A stretch of DNA of 64,000 nucleotides from Ktedonospora formicarum. GTDB taxonomy: Bacteria; Chloroflexota; Ktedonobacteria; Ktedonobacterales; Ktedonobacteraceae. Location of the stretch: NCBI RefSeq assembly GCF_016587355.1, contig NZ_BNJF01000001.1:2182501-2246500 (forward strand), written 5' to 3'. The notes under the pieces are model-generated. The model had not been told where the DNA came from. It ran no database searches and saw only the letters and a list, made by a program, of their open reading frames with translations. Positions within the stretch are counted from its first letter, which is position 1. Each line of letters begins with the position of its first letter. Both the position numbers and the translations under genes were made by a program. Positions 34,363 to 42,797 of this stretch are shown here, piece by piece.

Positions 34363-35328
34363 TTAGGAAGCAGGGACCACAAGTGCGTAATTAATCACAT
34401 CGGGAGCAATGCTCTTATCGCTATCGCTCGGTCCCTGAAGTGAGACGGCTACATCCATCCCTTTGACAATCCAGCCGAAAGTATTATAACTGGTTCCCTT
34501 CAGCTTTGAGGAGTTATCGCCAGTATTAATAAAGAACTGGCTACCTGACACTTTATCGCTGCGCGCCATCGAAATGGTACCGCTGGAGTAATCACCATCT
34601 TTGGCCTTCTCTTCAGGAAGTGTATAACCAGGACCACCTGTGCCATCACCCTTGGGATCACCACCCTGGGCAATCTGAATGCCACTGGCATCCTTAAGCA
34701 CGCGATGGAAGGTCAGGCCGTCGTAGAACTTGTTCTGCGCCAGATAGACAAAGTTATTGACTGTCTGAGGTGCCCAATCGGGCATCAATTCGAGCACGAC
34801 CAGTCCCCGGCTCGTATTGAGGCCTACACAATACGTAGTCTTGGCATTGATGCTCATCGTTGGTGCCGCGCCAAAATTGCGCTTGATCTTATCCCTATCC
34901 GCGGTACTAAGAGGAGCCGAAGTATTCGTAATCTTCTTCAAGATATCATCCTTCAGGCAGTTTGACTTGGTAAACGCCTGCTGATGATCTGTTGGCATCG
35001 CTCCTATAATTGCGGTCGCCGTGGCTTTGGCTTCATTAGATACTGTGGCGGTAGGAGTTACGCCAGGCTTTGCGGACTTGGTCGGAGGCGGGGCAAAGGG
35101 GCCTACATGGTTCACATATAGCAACCCAACACTGGCTGCGATGACAAATATAATAAGTACGGTGAGCCATGGATAGCGCGCAAGGCCACTCGCGGGCCGC
35201 TGCTGCCTGGGCGGACGCTGCTGTGACTGCTGAGCCGCTTTTCTGTCAACCTTCGGCAGATCTGTAGCGTGCGCTTTCGCTATGCGCGCCGCCCGTTTCG
35301 TTTCTGTACGTTTTGTCGTCTTCGGCAT
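34363..35328 (-). CDS. Membrane-anchored cyclophilin-type prolyl isomerase
   Basis: A 321-residue protein. Residues 1-50 are basic and rich in lysine, arginine and glutamine. One membrane helix follows at about 52-72 (YPWLTVLIIFVIAASVGLLY). A proline/threonine/alanine linker leads to a cyclophilin domain at about 155-318, with LTFHRVLKDASGIQIAQGGD and SGSQFFINTGDNSSKL. The inserted residues around FHRV and the extended loops are typical of extracytoplasmic cyclophilins of high-GC Gram-positives and Chloroflexota. It likely folds proteins outside the membrane. It faces the DnaA-box region upstream. Confidence 0.9.
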   Translation of the reverse strand: MPKTTKRTETKRAARIAKAHATDLPKVDRKAAQQSQQRPPRQQRPASGLARYPWLTVLIIFVIAASVGLLYVNHVGPFAPPPTKSAKPGVTPTATVSNEAKATATAIIGAMPTDHQQAFTKSNCLKDDILKKITNTSAPLSTADRDKIKRNFGAAPTMSINAKTTYCVGLNTSRGLVVLELMPDWAPQTVNNFVYLAQNKFYDGLTFHRVLKDASGIQIAQGGDPKGDGTGGPGYTLPEEKAKDGDYSSGTISMARSDKVSGSQFFINTGDNSSKLKGTSYNTFGWIVKGMDVAVSLQGPSDSDKSIAPDVINYALVVPAS

Positions 35329-35471
35329 GAATTCTTAGCGATGCTCCTTTTTTCTTACGCGAGGATTTCTTATTTGCGCAATTCTGTGTGTTATAATAAC
35401 CCTCCTGCATGGTTGGGTCAAGCCCTCGTTACCTCAACCTTTTTCTCTATTCCCTTGCTCCTCGTTTTCAC

Positions 35472-35697
35472 ATATCCACATATTCATTGCATGGTTATAG
35501 GAGAGCTTTCCCCCTTCTCCTCTCCATCTCTCCTATTCATAGTTATCCACAATCATGCCAATTTTTGTGGATAACTATGTGGAAAACTTCGGGGATAACT
35601 CATTTTCACTGGGGATAACTCACCTACTCTGGTGGATAAGTGCCTTTTTGCCCGCCCAAATCACCCAATTTGCCACCGAGATATCCACATTTCCACA
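35472..35697. other. DnaA-box cluster, candidate replication origin
   Basis: About nine DnaA-box-like nonamers lie in 226 bases. Two are exact: TTATCCACA (35543-35551) and its complement TGTGGATAA (35566-35574). One-mismatch copies: ATATCCACA (35472-35480, 35681-35689), TGTGGAAAA (35578-35586), TGGGGATAA (35610-35618), GGTGGATAA (35631-35639). Looser copies: CGGGGATAA (35590-35598), ATTTCCACA (35689-35697). Flanks are T- and C-rich. The cluster lies about 550 bases before dnaB in a 923-base non-coding region. It is either oriC or a DnaA-controlled promoter region; dnaA and dnaN are not in the window. Confidence 0.75.
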
Positions 35698-35797
35698 GAG
35701 CCTTGTAATATACCTATTTGATTTCGGGCGCAAGATTCGTTACACTTTGAACACACACTTTTTTCGACGCGCATGCCTTTACCTATGGCAAGCCTTT

Positions 35798-35912
35798 CAT
35801 TCGCCTGAGCGTTGCCACCTGCGACGCTCAGATGTCGCGCAACAGCTACTCAGCCTGAATACAAGTGGTGTGGTGGCCAGTTTCGCCGCCTGAGCGGCGG
35901 CGTTGGCGAATG
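35798..35912. repeat. Imperfect inverted repeat beside the DnaA boxes
   Basis: Outer arms CATTCGCC (35798-35805) and GGCGAATG (35905-35912), with internal CTGAGCG...CGCTCAG and CGCCTGAGCGGCGGCG. The words CTGAGCG and GGCGTTGG also occur in the dispersed leader repeat, so this may be a distant relative. It is a strongly structured segment within the region between the DnaA boxes and dnaB. Confidence 0.5.
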
Positions 35913-36023
35913 CTTTTTAGAAATTGAATTTGCAGCCAAAGGCATTCGCCAACACTATTCGGGGCATGGCAGCGACGGCTGGTGCGCGTTCACAAGCCAG
36001 ACTTCGGACACCTGTTCGAATGG

Positions 36024-36095
36024 TATGCTATAATGCCAACATACCGTTAACACGCGATTAGAAACACTCGTTAACGGTCGCTCCGCTATAGCATA
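36024..36095. repeat. Nested inverted repeat upstream of dnaB
   Basis: Outer arms TATGCTATA (36024-36032) and TATAGCATA (36087-36095) enclose inner arms ACCGTTAAC (36043-36051) and GTTAACGGT (36070-36078), with an 18-base centre. Both pairs are perfect, and the spacers (10 and 8 bases) are of similar length. TATAAT at 36029-36034 could be a -10 box. It lies about 157 bases before the dnaB start and may be an operator or part of the origin. Confidence 0.6.
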
Positions 36096-36251
36096 TGAGC
36101 CGTCGTGTTTTTACTGGTTGAAGACAAAATACCTTATTCCATAATGCTTTTGCCAGGTGTATCTGCTACGAAGACCCAACAGATACTTCCTGATCGTTTG
36201 TCATGGCACACTTAATATCTATTACTGCTCGCTGATGCTGGAGTTGACGAC

Positions 36252-37595
36252 GTGGAAAAACTATTACCACAAAATGTTGAGGCCGAATGTGGCGTCCTTG
36301 GGAGTATTATCATCGATCCTGAAGCTATCGTTCAGGTCGCGGACTTTCTCCATGCTGAGGACTTTTACCGGGACGCGCACCGCATCATCTACGAAGTCAT
36401 TGTCCAGCTTTATGAGCAGCATGAGCCTGCGGACTTTATCACCATTTGCGATGAACTGGAACACCGCAACAAGCTAGAAGAAGTTGGCGGAGCAGACTAT
36501 ATTACCTCTCTCGTCAATCTTGTTCCAACCAGCGCGAATGTTGAGCACTATGGGCGCATCGTCTCACGAACAGCCATCCTGCGCCGCCTCATCCACGCCG
36601 CCGGTCAGATCGCGGCTGTGGCCTATGACGAGAGCGACTCAGATGTGGCCCTGGACAAGGCCGAACAGTTAATCTTCGAGATTAGCCAGGGCCATGCCCG
36701 CTCCGACTTCTCCGCCATCAATGACGTTCTAACAAACTACTTCCTCAAACTAGAACAACTTCACGAGCGCCGGGGCACAATTGTAGGTGTCCCCACAGGC
36801 TTCACGGATCTGGATCGTCTGACTGGCGGGCTTCAACGCTCCGATCTGATTATTCTGGCCGCGCGTCCAGCCGTGGGCAAGACATCATTCGCCCTCAGCC
36901 TGGCTCGTAATGCCTCAGTGCGCCACCAGAGCAGTGTCGCTGTCTTTAGCTTGGAAATGAGTAAAGAGCAACTTGTTCAGCGTTTTCTCTCTATGGAAGC
37001 TAGCATCGACCAGCAGCGCCTACGCACTGGTTGGATTGAGGACGAGGACTGGACCAACATCGAAGAGGCGATGAGTCGTCTCTCGCAGGCCAAGATCTAC
37101 ATCGACGATACAGCTGGCATCTCCACCATGGAGATGCGTAGCAAAACACGCCGCCTGGCAAGCGAGCAAGGCCTCGACCTGATTATTGTTGATTACCTTC
37201 AGCTTATGCAATCGCAGGTTGGCGGCAAACGCAGCGAGAACCGTGTACAGGAGGTGTCGGAGATCAGCCGCAATCTTAAAGGGCTGGCCCGCGAACTCGA
37301 TGTGCCCGTGCTCGCGCTAGCCCAGCTCTCGCGAACCGTTGAGAGCCGCCAATCCAAGGTCCCCCAACTCTCCGACCTGAGAGAGTCGGGATCTATCGAG
37401 CAAGATGCGGATATAGTTATGTTCATTTATCGTGATGAAGTATATAACCCGGATACCGAACGCAAGAATATTGCAGATATCATTATTGCCAAGCATAGAA
37501 ATGGTCCTGTAGGAGAAGTAAGCCTCTTCTTCCAGGCGAGCCAGACGCGCTTTGCTGATCTAGAGGTTGACGTTTCATCTAGTGTGGAAGAATAA
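36252..37595 (+). CDS. dnaB: Replicative DNA helicase DnaB
   Basis: The hexameric helicase that unwinds DNA at the replication fork. The 447-residue protein has the N-terminal helical domain (QNVEAECGVLGSIIIDPEAI) and the RecA-like C-terminal domain, with Walker A ARPAVGKTSFAL near residue 203, Walker B LDLIIVDYLQLM near 307, and DLRESGSIEQDADIVMFIYR near the end. There is no intein. The start is GTG at 36252, with GGAG eight bases upstream. It is first in an operon with a DnaD-like and a DnaC-like gene, and a DnaA-box cluster lies upstream. Confidence 0.97.
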   Translation: MEKLLPQNVEAECGVLGSIIIDPEAIVQVADFLHAEDFYRDAHRIIYEVIVQLYEQHEPADFITICDELEHRNKLEEVGGADYITSLVNLVPTSANVEHYGRIVSRTAILRRLIHAAGQIAAVAYDESDSDVALDKAEQLIFEISQGHARSDFSAINDVLTNYFLKLEQLHERRGTIVGVPTGFTDLDRLTGGLQRSDLIILAARPAVGKTSFALSLARNASVRHQSSVAVFSLEMSKEQLVQRFLSMEASIDQQRLRTGWIEDEDWTNIEEAMSRLSQAKIYIDDTAGISTMEMRSKTRRLASEQGLDLIIVDYLQLMQSQVGGKRSENRVQEVSEISRNLKGLARELDVPVLALAQLSRTVESRQSKVPQLSDLRESGSIEQDADIVMFIYRDEVYNPDTERKNIADIIIAKHRNGPVGEVSLFFQASQTRFADLEVDVSSSVEE

Positions 37596-37613
37596 GGGTG
37601 GAGGACGACTGCT

Positions 37614-38375
37614 ATGACTGCATTTGCAGGCTTCCCTGCTGGAAAAAATAATCCATACGTACCCATTCCAGAGGTCTTCTTTACGCAACTGCTGCCAGAA
37701 ATCGAGGACAGCGCCGAGATCAAAGTGACGTTGCATCTCTTTTGGGCTCTGGCAAAGATGCAAGGCAACCCGCGCTGCGTAAGTGATCGGCAACTCTTAC
37801 AAGATCAGGTACTACTGCATAGCCTACGGCGCAGAGGTGATCCACGCGCGCCCGAAGAGCGCTTGCACCAGGGGCTTGAGCAATCTGTCGCACGTGGTAC
37901 GCTACTCTGCGTTCATCTCCGCCTCGTTAATGAGGGAAACGATATGATCGCATGGTACTTCTTTAATACGGCACGCAGTCGAAAGCTGGTGGCTGCCATT
38001 GAGGGAGGCGAGATGATGCCTGGGCACCTCCTCCAAATTGAGGAAGAACATGAGAGCTTAGAACAGAAGCAGGTAATTGCCGCGGGAGAGTATCCTTCTT
38101 CAAGAGGGCATGCACCACCGACATCCGCCCAGGAGCGCTCATACGTACAGGTACAGGTTGAGCGCCCAAACATTTTCGCGCTCTATGAGCAAAACATCGG
38201 ACTTCTCGGACCAATGATCGCGCAACAGTTGCAGGAATACGCCGAACGCTTACCTCCTGAATGGATTGAAGACGCATTCCGGGAAGCTGTAGAGAATAAT
38301 AAACGCAGTTGGAGCTATATTCGCGCTATTCTTAAGCGCTGGGAAACGGAAGGCAGGCAACAATGGAAAGCCTGA
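37614..38375 (+). CDS. DnaD-like primosome protein
   Basis: A 253-residue protein. The C-terminal part (about 185-250) reads NIFALYEQNIGLLGPMIAQQ, LPPEWIEDAFREAVENNKRS and WSYIRAILKRWETEG, the signature of the DnaD/DnaB2 domain that binds DNA and helps load the helicase in Bacillota. The N-terminal part starts FPAGKNNPYVPIPEVFFTQL and looks like the winged-helix domain of DnaD-like proteins. A linker with low complexity separates them. GGAGG lies nine bases before the ATG. It follows dnaB by 18 bases and overlaps the loader gene by 13, so the three are one operon. Confidence 0.85.
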   Translation: MTAFAGFPAGKNNPYVPIPEVFFTQLLPEIEDSAEIKVTLHLFWALAKMQGNPRCVSDRQLLQDQVLLHSLRRRGDPRAPEERLHQGLEQSVARGTLLCVHLRLVNEGNDMIAWYFFNTARSRKLVAAIEGGEMMPGHLLQIEEEHESLEQKQVIAAGEYPSSRGHAPPTSAQERSYVQVQVERPNIFALYEQNIGLLGPMIAQQLQEYAERLPPEWIEDAFREAVENNKRSWSYIRAILKRWETEGRQQWKA

Positions 38376-40030
38376 ATCGTATTATCGTCAGACGTCGGCC
38401 ATTCGCGGATAACCGCAATCGTCGCCCGGATACCAATCAATCTGCACCACAAACGCAGACAGGGTATCCACGTTATCCGTTGCCCAATCAGAAAATTCAG
38501 CCCGAGAATCGCGCAGCAGGGATGCCATCAAACTTTCAGGGTCAGCGCCCACAGATGCCGACTATCCCTCAGACGCGCTATCTCTATGAGCAGGAAGATC
38601 CACAAGTAAACTATACCGAAGACTACGAGGACTATAATCAACAGGGAGAATATGACGCTCCCTTGCGTCCACGCGCTTCGGGGGTTCATCCACCACTCAA
38701 TAGTGTCACACATTATCCACACTCACAGCGTAATACACAGCCGCCCGTAGCTCCCAAGGACACCTACTCCTTGCCACAACGTACTACGTATCCCTACCAT
38801 CATGACGACTATGGGCAAACCTTCCATGCTGACGTAATTGAAGAGGAAATCAGCGAAGAGTACGAGGATGGTCCTGGCCTCGTCTATGGAGGCTATCTCG
38901 ATGAGGATGAGGGGGAGAACTATTCCTATACGACACGCCCCGGTGTAGAAACACCACGTAACACGCCTGTTTACCACAATTATCATACACAGCGCCTGCC
39001 ATACCCGGCTCCAAATGCCCCACAGCAGAGCATGCCCGCGCCCATGCATACGCGCCCGGCTCATATAACAAGCGACCAGCAGCGTGTTCAACCTACGCGG
39101 CAAACTCCACAGTTGCCGCCCGCGCGAAACCATCATCCACAATTGCCACCTGCGCCCCAGACTTCTACTGCGCGTCTGAGTAGCTCTCGTGCAACCCAGC
39201 CACTTGATCCACGCAATCTTGATGACCTGCGTCAGAAGCGTCTGGAAGCGGAGGCATATCAAGCATCCATCTCACGAGAGATAGCTCTGCGCCCACGCTT
39301 ACCGCAGCCAGAAGCCCAATACGAACACCACCCAGTACGCTCCACCTGCCCCAGATGCAAAGGCGCTGGCTATCTGCGCGCCAATGTCAACTTCGGGCAT
39401 CCCAACTTTGGCAAGCCCATTCCCTGCTCCTGCAAAGTAGCAGAGATGAAGGATAAGAGACGCACACAGCTTCGTGAGCTGTCAAATCTGGACGCCTACC
39501 AGGATCGCAAGTTCCAGAACTTTAAGTCTCATATCCAAGGCGTGAGGGAAGCCTTTGAGTCTGCCCTTGGTTTCGCGGAAGATCCGCAAGGCTGGCTGCT
39601 GCTCGTTGGACCCAATGGCTGCGGCAAAACGCACCTGGCGCTCGCCATCGCGCATTATCGCCTCGAAGCTGGAGATGTCGTGCTCTTCTCCGTGGTGATC
39701 GATCTACTACGCCACCTGAGAGCAACCTTCGCGCCTAATGCCACCGAGGTCTACGATCAGCTTTTCTCCAAGATGTGCGAAGCAGGAGTGCTTATTCTAG
39801 ATGACCTGGGCGCGGAACAAAGCTCCCCCTGGGCCAAAGAGAAACTCTTTGAGCTTCTCAACTACCGCTACAATATGAGCATGCCCACAGTCATTACAGC
39901 TAACCCACGCGGGCTGCAAGATCTGGATGAACGCATTCGCTCACGCTTGAGCGACATCAGCCTTGTACGCAGAGTACATATGAATCAGGCACGTGATTAT
40001 CGTCCCAATCATCCAGGTCATGAGGAATAG
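38363..40030 (+). CDS. DnaC/DnaI-like helicase loader with long disordered N-terminus
   Basis: A 555-residue AAA+ ATPase of the DnaC/DnaI/IstB kind. The last 180 residues are the ATPase: Walker A GPNGCGKTHLAL (near 414), Walker B VLILDDLGAEQSS (near 475), and the arginine-finger region LDERIRSRLSD. Ahead of it (about 329-356) is a four-cysteine zinc-binding cluster, CPRCKGAGYLRAN ... IPCSC, as in DnaI-like loaders. Residues 1-320 are rich in proline, glutamine, tyrosine and arginine and are predicted disordered, far longer than the usual loader N-terminus. It overlaps the DnaD-like gene by 13 bases. IstB transposase helpers are unlikely, as no transposase is near. Confidence 0.88.
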   Translation: MESLNRIIVRRRPFADNRNRRPDTNQSAPQTQTGYPRYPLPNQKIQPENRAAGMPSNFQGQRPQMPTIPQTRYLYEQEDPQVNYTEDYEDYNQQGEYDAPLRPRASGVHPPLNSVTHYPHSQRNTQPPVAPKDTYSLPQRTTYPYHHDDYGQTFHADVIEEEISEEYEDGPGLVYGGYLDEDEGENYSYTTRPGVETPRNTPVYHNYHTQRLPYPAPNAPQQSMPAPMHTRPAHITSDQQRVQPTRQTPQLPPARNHHPQLPPAPQTSTARLSSSRATQPLDPRNLDDLRQKRLEAEAYQASISREIALRPRLPQPEAQYEHHPVRSTCPRCKGAGYLRANVNFGHPNFGKPIPCSCKVAEMKDKRRTQLRELSNLDAYQDRKFQNFKSHIQGVREAFESALGFAEDPQGWLLLVGPNGCGKTHLALAIAHYRLEAGDVVLFSVVIDLLRHLRATFAPNATEVYDQLFSKMCEAGVLILDDLGAEQSSPWAKEKLFELLNYRYNMSMPTVITANPRGLQDLDERIRSRLSDISLVRRVHMNQARDYRPNHPGHEE

Positions 40031-40388
40031 CTCAGGCCTACAAGCAATCTTAAGCACTGCATATGTAGGCTCAGAGTTCTGACCACACCGTGCTTCTAAC
40101 CCTATAGCGGGGATGGTGTAATAACATAAGAGCTTATTACACCATTCCAACTCCCTATCTATCGCCGGGAGCAGTTGAGATAATAGCCTCTCTACGTCGC
40201 GCATTTGTGCTGAAAGAGTGACTTTCGCGCCTGTAATTTTTGTCCTTGCGTTTGACACATCCAGGTGCTATCATAACTGTAAACGTCCCCGCATTGCGGG
40301 CTTCTTCCGCACACAGAAGTTCTTGTAACAGGTTATCCGCTCTCTTCTTAAGAAAAGAGCGACCGTGATAGATAAGTGAGGAGTTAAC
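40031..40388 (+). terminator. Intergenic region with a 12 bp hairpin after the primosome operon
   Basis: ATGGTGTAATAA (40113-40124) pairs perfectly with TTATTACACCAT (40134-40145); it is a probable terminator about 85 bases past the loader stop. A TTGACA at 40252-40257 lies upstream of clpP, but no well-spaced -10 box follows. The rest of the gap is without recognised features. Confidence 0.55.
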
Positions 40389-41045
40389 ATGGGTAGTGTT
40401 TTCAATCCACGCGATCCAAAATGGGTCAAGGAGTCCCGTGAATTTCTGGAGCCGGTCGGCATCATTCCCGCCGTCGTCGAGTCAACTCCGCGAGGCGAGC
40501 GCAGTTGGGACCTGTACTCCCGCCTGCTGAAAGAGCGCATCATCTTCGTTGGTACGCCTATCGATGACCAGGTAGCCAATAGCGTTGTAGCGCAGTTGCT
40601 GTACCTCCAGAGCGAGGATGCTACCAAAGATATCCAGATGTACATCAACTCCCCGGGTGGAGTGATCTATGCCGGTCTCGCCATCTATGACACGATGCAG
40701 TACCTACGCCCCGAAGTTTCCACCTTCTGCATGGGTATGGCAATGAGCATGGGTGCGGTTCTACTCGCCGCAGGCCAGAAGGGCAAGCGCTATGCCCTTC
40801 CTAACTCCACCGTGCTGATCCACCAGCCTCTTGGTGGCGCGGAAGGTCAGGCCGCCGATATCGAGATTACAGCACGCGAGATCCTACGCTTGCGCCGCAG
40901 CCTCTATGAGATCCTCGCCAAGCACACCGGGCAGACAACCGAGCGCATCATGCAGGATTCGGACCGCAACTACTACCTCAGCGCGCAGCAAGCGGCTGAA
41001 TACGGTCTGGTCGACGAGGTACTTACCCCCTCACATGAGGAGTAA
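40389..41045 (+). CDS. clpP: ATP-dependent Clp protease proteolytic subunit
   Basis: The serine peptidase core of Clp proteases, working with ClpX or ClpC chaperones in protein turnover. The 218-residue protein has the catalytic triad region: Ser121 in [14 protein letters not shown], His in [13 protein letters not shown] (near 145), and Asp in [14 protein letters not shown] (near 193). The substrate-channel [17 protein letters not shown] is present. The N-terminus is about 20 residues longer than in E. coli mature ClpP. GAGGAG precedes the ATG. A terminator follows. Confidence 0.96.
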   Translation: MGSVFNPRDPKWVKESREFLEPVGIIPAVVESTPRGERSWDLYSRLLKERIIFVGTPIDDQVANSVVAQLLYLQSEDATKDIQMYINSPGGVIYAGLAIYDTMQYLRPEVSTFCMGMAMSMGAVLLAAGQKGKRYALPNSTVLIHQPLGGAEGQAADIEITAREILRLRRSLYEILAKHTGQTTERIMQDSDRNYYLSAQQAAEYGLVDEVLTPSHEE

Positions 41046-41085
41046 TTCTCTTCGCGCCAGGTCCAATCTTTGGAACATAGCAAAC

Positions 41086-41119
41086 AACGCCGCACAGAAG
41101 GACTGTGCGGCGTTTCTTT
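41086..41119 (+). terminator. Intrinsic terminator after clpP
   Basis: A 12 bp stem AACGCCGCACAG/CTGTGCGGCGTT with a 5-base loop, followed by TCTTTC. It lies 41 bases past the clpP stop. Confidence 0.87.
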
Positions 41120-41176
41120 CTCTCGGACTCACACAATTGGTGCCTCTCACACTGATCTTTTAAAGGGGAGAATGTC

Positions 41177-42079
41177 ATGTCAGATTCATCATTTCGTCAT
41201 GTTCGTTGCCTGCTCTTCGATCTAGGGGATACCTTGTGGGCACTCAATATGCAAGTTTACGAGCAAGAAGGAGTAGCACGGGCTTCTCGGCGAGCACAAG
41301 CACTACTACGCAAGCACCTGACATCGCAGCAGGTAGCGTTGCTCTCTGAAGAGGAGGTGCTAACCCACCTACACACTCGCTTCCACGCCCACGTCAGAAC
41401 ACTCATGCAGCAAGACCGGGAACATGAACCAGACCTGGGACAAGCTGTGGTGCTAGCTTGCGCAGATCTGGGTCTACCAGGCCTTCCTCCAGAACTAGGC
41501 ACTGAGATCGCGGAGGCCCTACGCATACAAATTCCAGGCTCGCGCATGCTCTTCGAGGATGCGTTGTCTACGCTGGAAACCCTACAGGCACGCGGCTATA
41601 CACTTGGTGTGGTCACCAATCGGATACATGGAGGTCCAATCTTCCTGGACAATTTACGCGAACTAGGCCTGTTTACCTATTTTGATCCAGCTCATATCGC
41701 GATTTCAGCTGATCTTGGCATACGTAAGCCAGCCGAAGGCATCTTTCGCTTCGCGCTCGATGGTCTGGGAATGACGCCAGAGGAAACGGCAATGATTGGT
41801 GACTCACTCCTTGCGGATGTAAGGGGGGCGAAGCGGCTGGGGATGCATTCGGTCTGGATGCCTACCGCTCGCTTGCGTGCCTTAGCTCGCCAGGAACTCT
41901 CGAACTCACAAGAAGAGCCTGCAACTTCGCTTACTAACGCTGACCTCATCGCCTTTGCTATCGAGCACTACCGAAAAGTAAAATATCTGACGGAGCCCGA
42001 CAATACATATCTTCAGCCTGATTTGGTCATCTCCAGCCTGAGTGAACTATTAGACACCTTTACAGGAGTGACAGCATGA
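41177..42079 (+). CDS. HAD-superfamily hydrolase
   Basis: A 300-residue haloacid-dehalogenase fold protein, most likely a phosphatase. Motifs: nucleophile FDLGDTLW (Asp15), motif II GVVTNRIHGG, the conserved lysine in GIRKPAEGIFRFAL, and the metal-binding MIGDSLLADVRGAKRLG. Between them is a helical cap domain (about 25-130). The C-terminal 60 residues extend past the usual domain. The substrate is not readable. It is first of a four-gene operon; its stop overlaps the methyltransferase start by four bases (ATGA). AGGGGAG precedes the ATG. Confidence 0.88.
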   Translation: MSDSSFRHVRCLLFDLGDTLWALNMQVYEQEGVARASRRAQALLRKHLTSQQVALLSEEEVLTHLHTRFHAHVRTLMQQDREHEPDLGQAVVLACADLGLPGLPPELGTEIAEALRIQIPGSRMLFEDALSTLETLQARGYTLGVVTNRIHGGPIFLDNLRELGLFTYFDPAHIAISADLGIRKPAEGIFRFALDGLGMTPEETAMIGDSLLADVRGAKRLGMHSVWMPTARLRALARQELSNSQEEPATSLTNADLIAFAIEHYRKVKYLTEPDNTYLQPDLVISSLSELLDTFTGVTA

Positions 42080-42777
42080 GAGCACCTTTACAAAAAGCCC
42101 TCTTTGAGACCCTCTACCGAAACCGCTATCTCTACCGCTTCGCCAGTACAGTTCCTTTCGCAGGGCAGTGGCGCATCTGGCAACGCCTGATAATCTCGCG
42201 CATCCAGGGACATGACGTGCTGGAACTTGGTTGCGGACTAGGCGACCTGCTGGCTGATATGCTAGAGGTAGGGTACGCTTGCCATGCGGTCGAGCACTCA
42301 CCCGAAATGGTTGCTGCGGCCCGCGACACCTTACGCAAACGCCATGTGGGTTCGGAGAGCCTGGTAATTCAAGGCACATCCCAGGCCCTCCCCTTTAGCG
42401 ATGCCTCGTTCGATACTGTGGTCAGCACCTTTCCAAGCGAATATATTCATGATCCCAACACTATCGCGGAGGTCTCGCGCGTCCTCCGCCCTGGCGGTCG
42501 TCTGATCGTCATAGAGGGTGCGAACCTGTTACCTGTGGGCTTGCTACAGCCCTTGCTCGTCTTGCTCCAGATCTTTGTCTATAGTCCTCGAGGTTTACGT
42601 GAGATGCGCAAGCGCGAGAGTATACCCGAGAGCGAAGAATTGGTGACCGAAGAAGTACCCGATGCGCACTTCGGACGCCTCATACCATTAGAACGTTTCC
42701 ACTTACGCCGTCGTTCAGAACGCGTTCGTAGCCGCCGTTGGGAAGTGTATCTTACAATGGGGGAGAAAGAACAGTAA
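42076..42777 (+). CDS. Class I SAM-dependent methyltransferase
   Basis: A 233-residue methyltransferase. SAM-binding motif I is VLELGCGLGDLLADML (about 48-63); the acidic loop is HAVEHSPEM, motif II/IV is ASFDTVVSTFPSEYI, and post-motif RVLRPGGRLIVIEGAN. The C-terminal part is basic, with several arginines. This is the UbiE/Methyltransf_11 type, often acting on small molecules or lipids; the substrate is unknown. It overlaps the HAD gene by four bases and is followed at 20 bases by an alpha/beta hydrolase. Confidence 0.88.
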   Translation: MRAPLQKALFETLYRNRYLYRFASTVPFAGQWRIWQRLIISRIQGHDVLELGCGLGDLLADMLEVGYACHAVEHSPEMVAAARDTLRKRHVGSESLVIQGTSQALPFSDASFDTVVSTFPSEYIHDPNTIAEVSRVLRPGGRLIVIEGANLLPVGLLQPLLVLLQIFVYSPRGLREMRKRESIPESEELVTEEVPDAHFGRLIPLERFHLRRRSERVRSRRWEVYLTMGEKEQ

Positions 42778-42797
42778 TAGAGAAGGAGAACTCACTC

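Noticed and set aside
38363..40030. IstB-type transposition helper
   Set aside because: The AAA+ domain is similar, but the gene lies in an operon with dnaB and a DnaD-like gene, has a DnaI-like zinc cluster, and no istA-like transposase is nearby.
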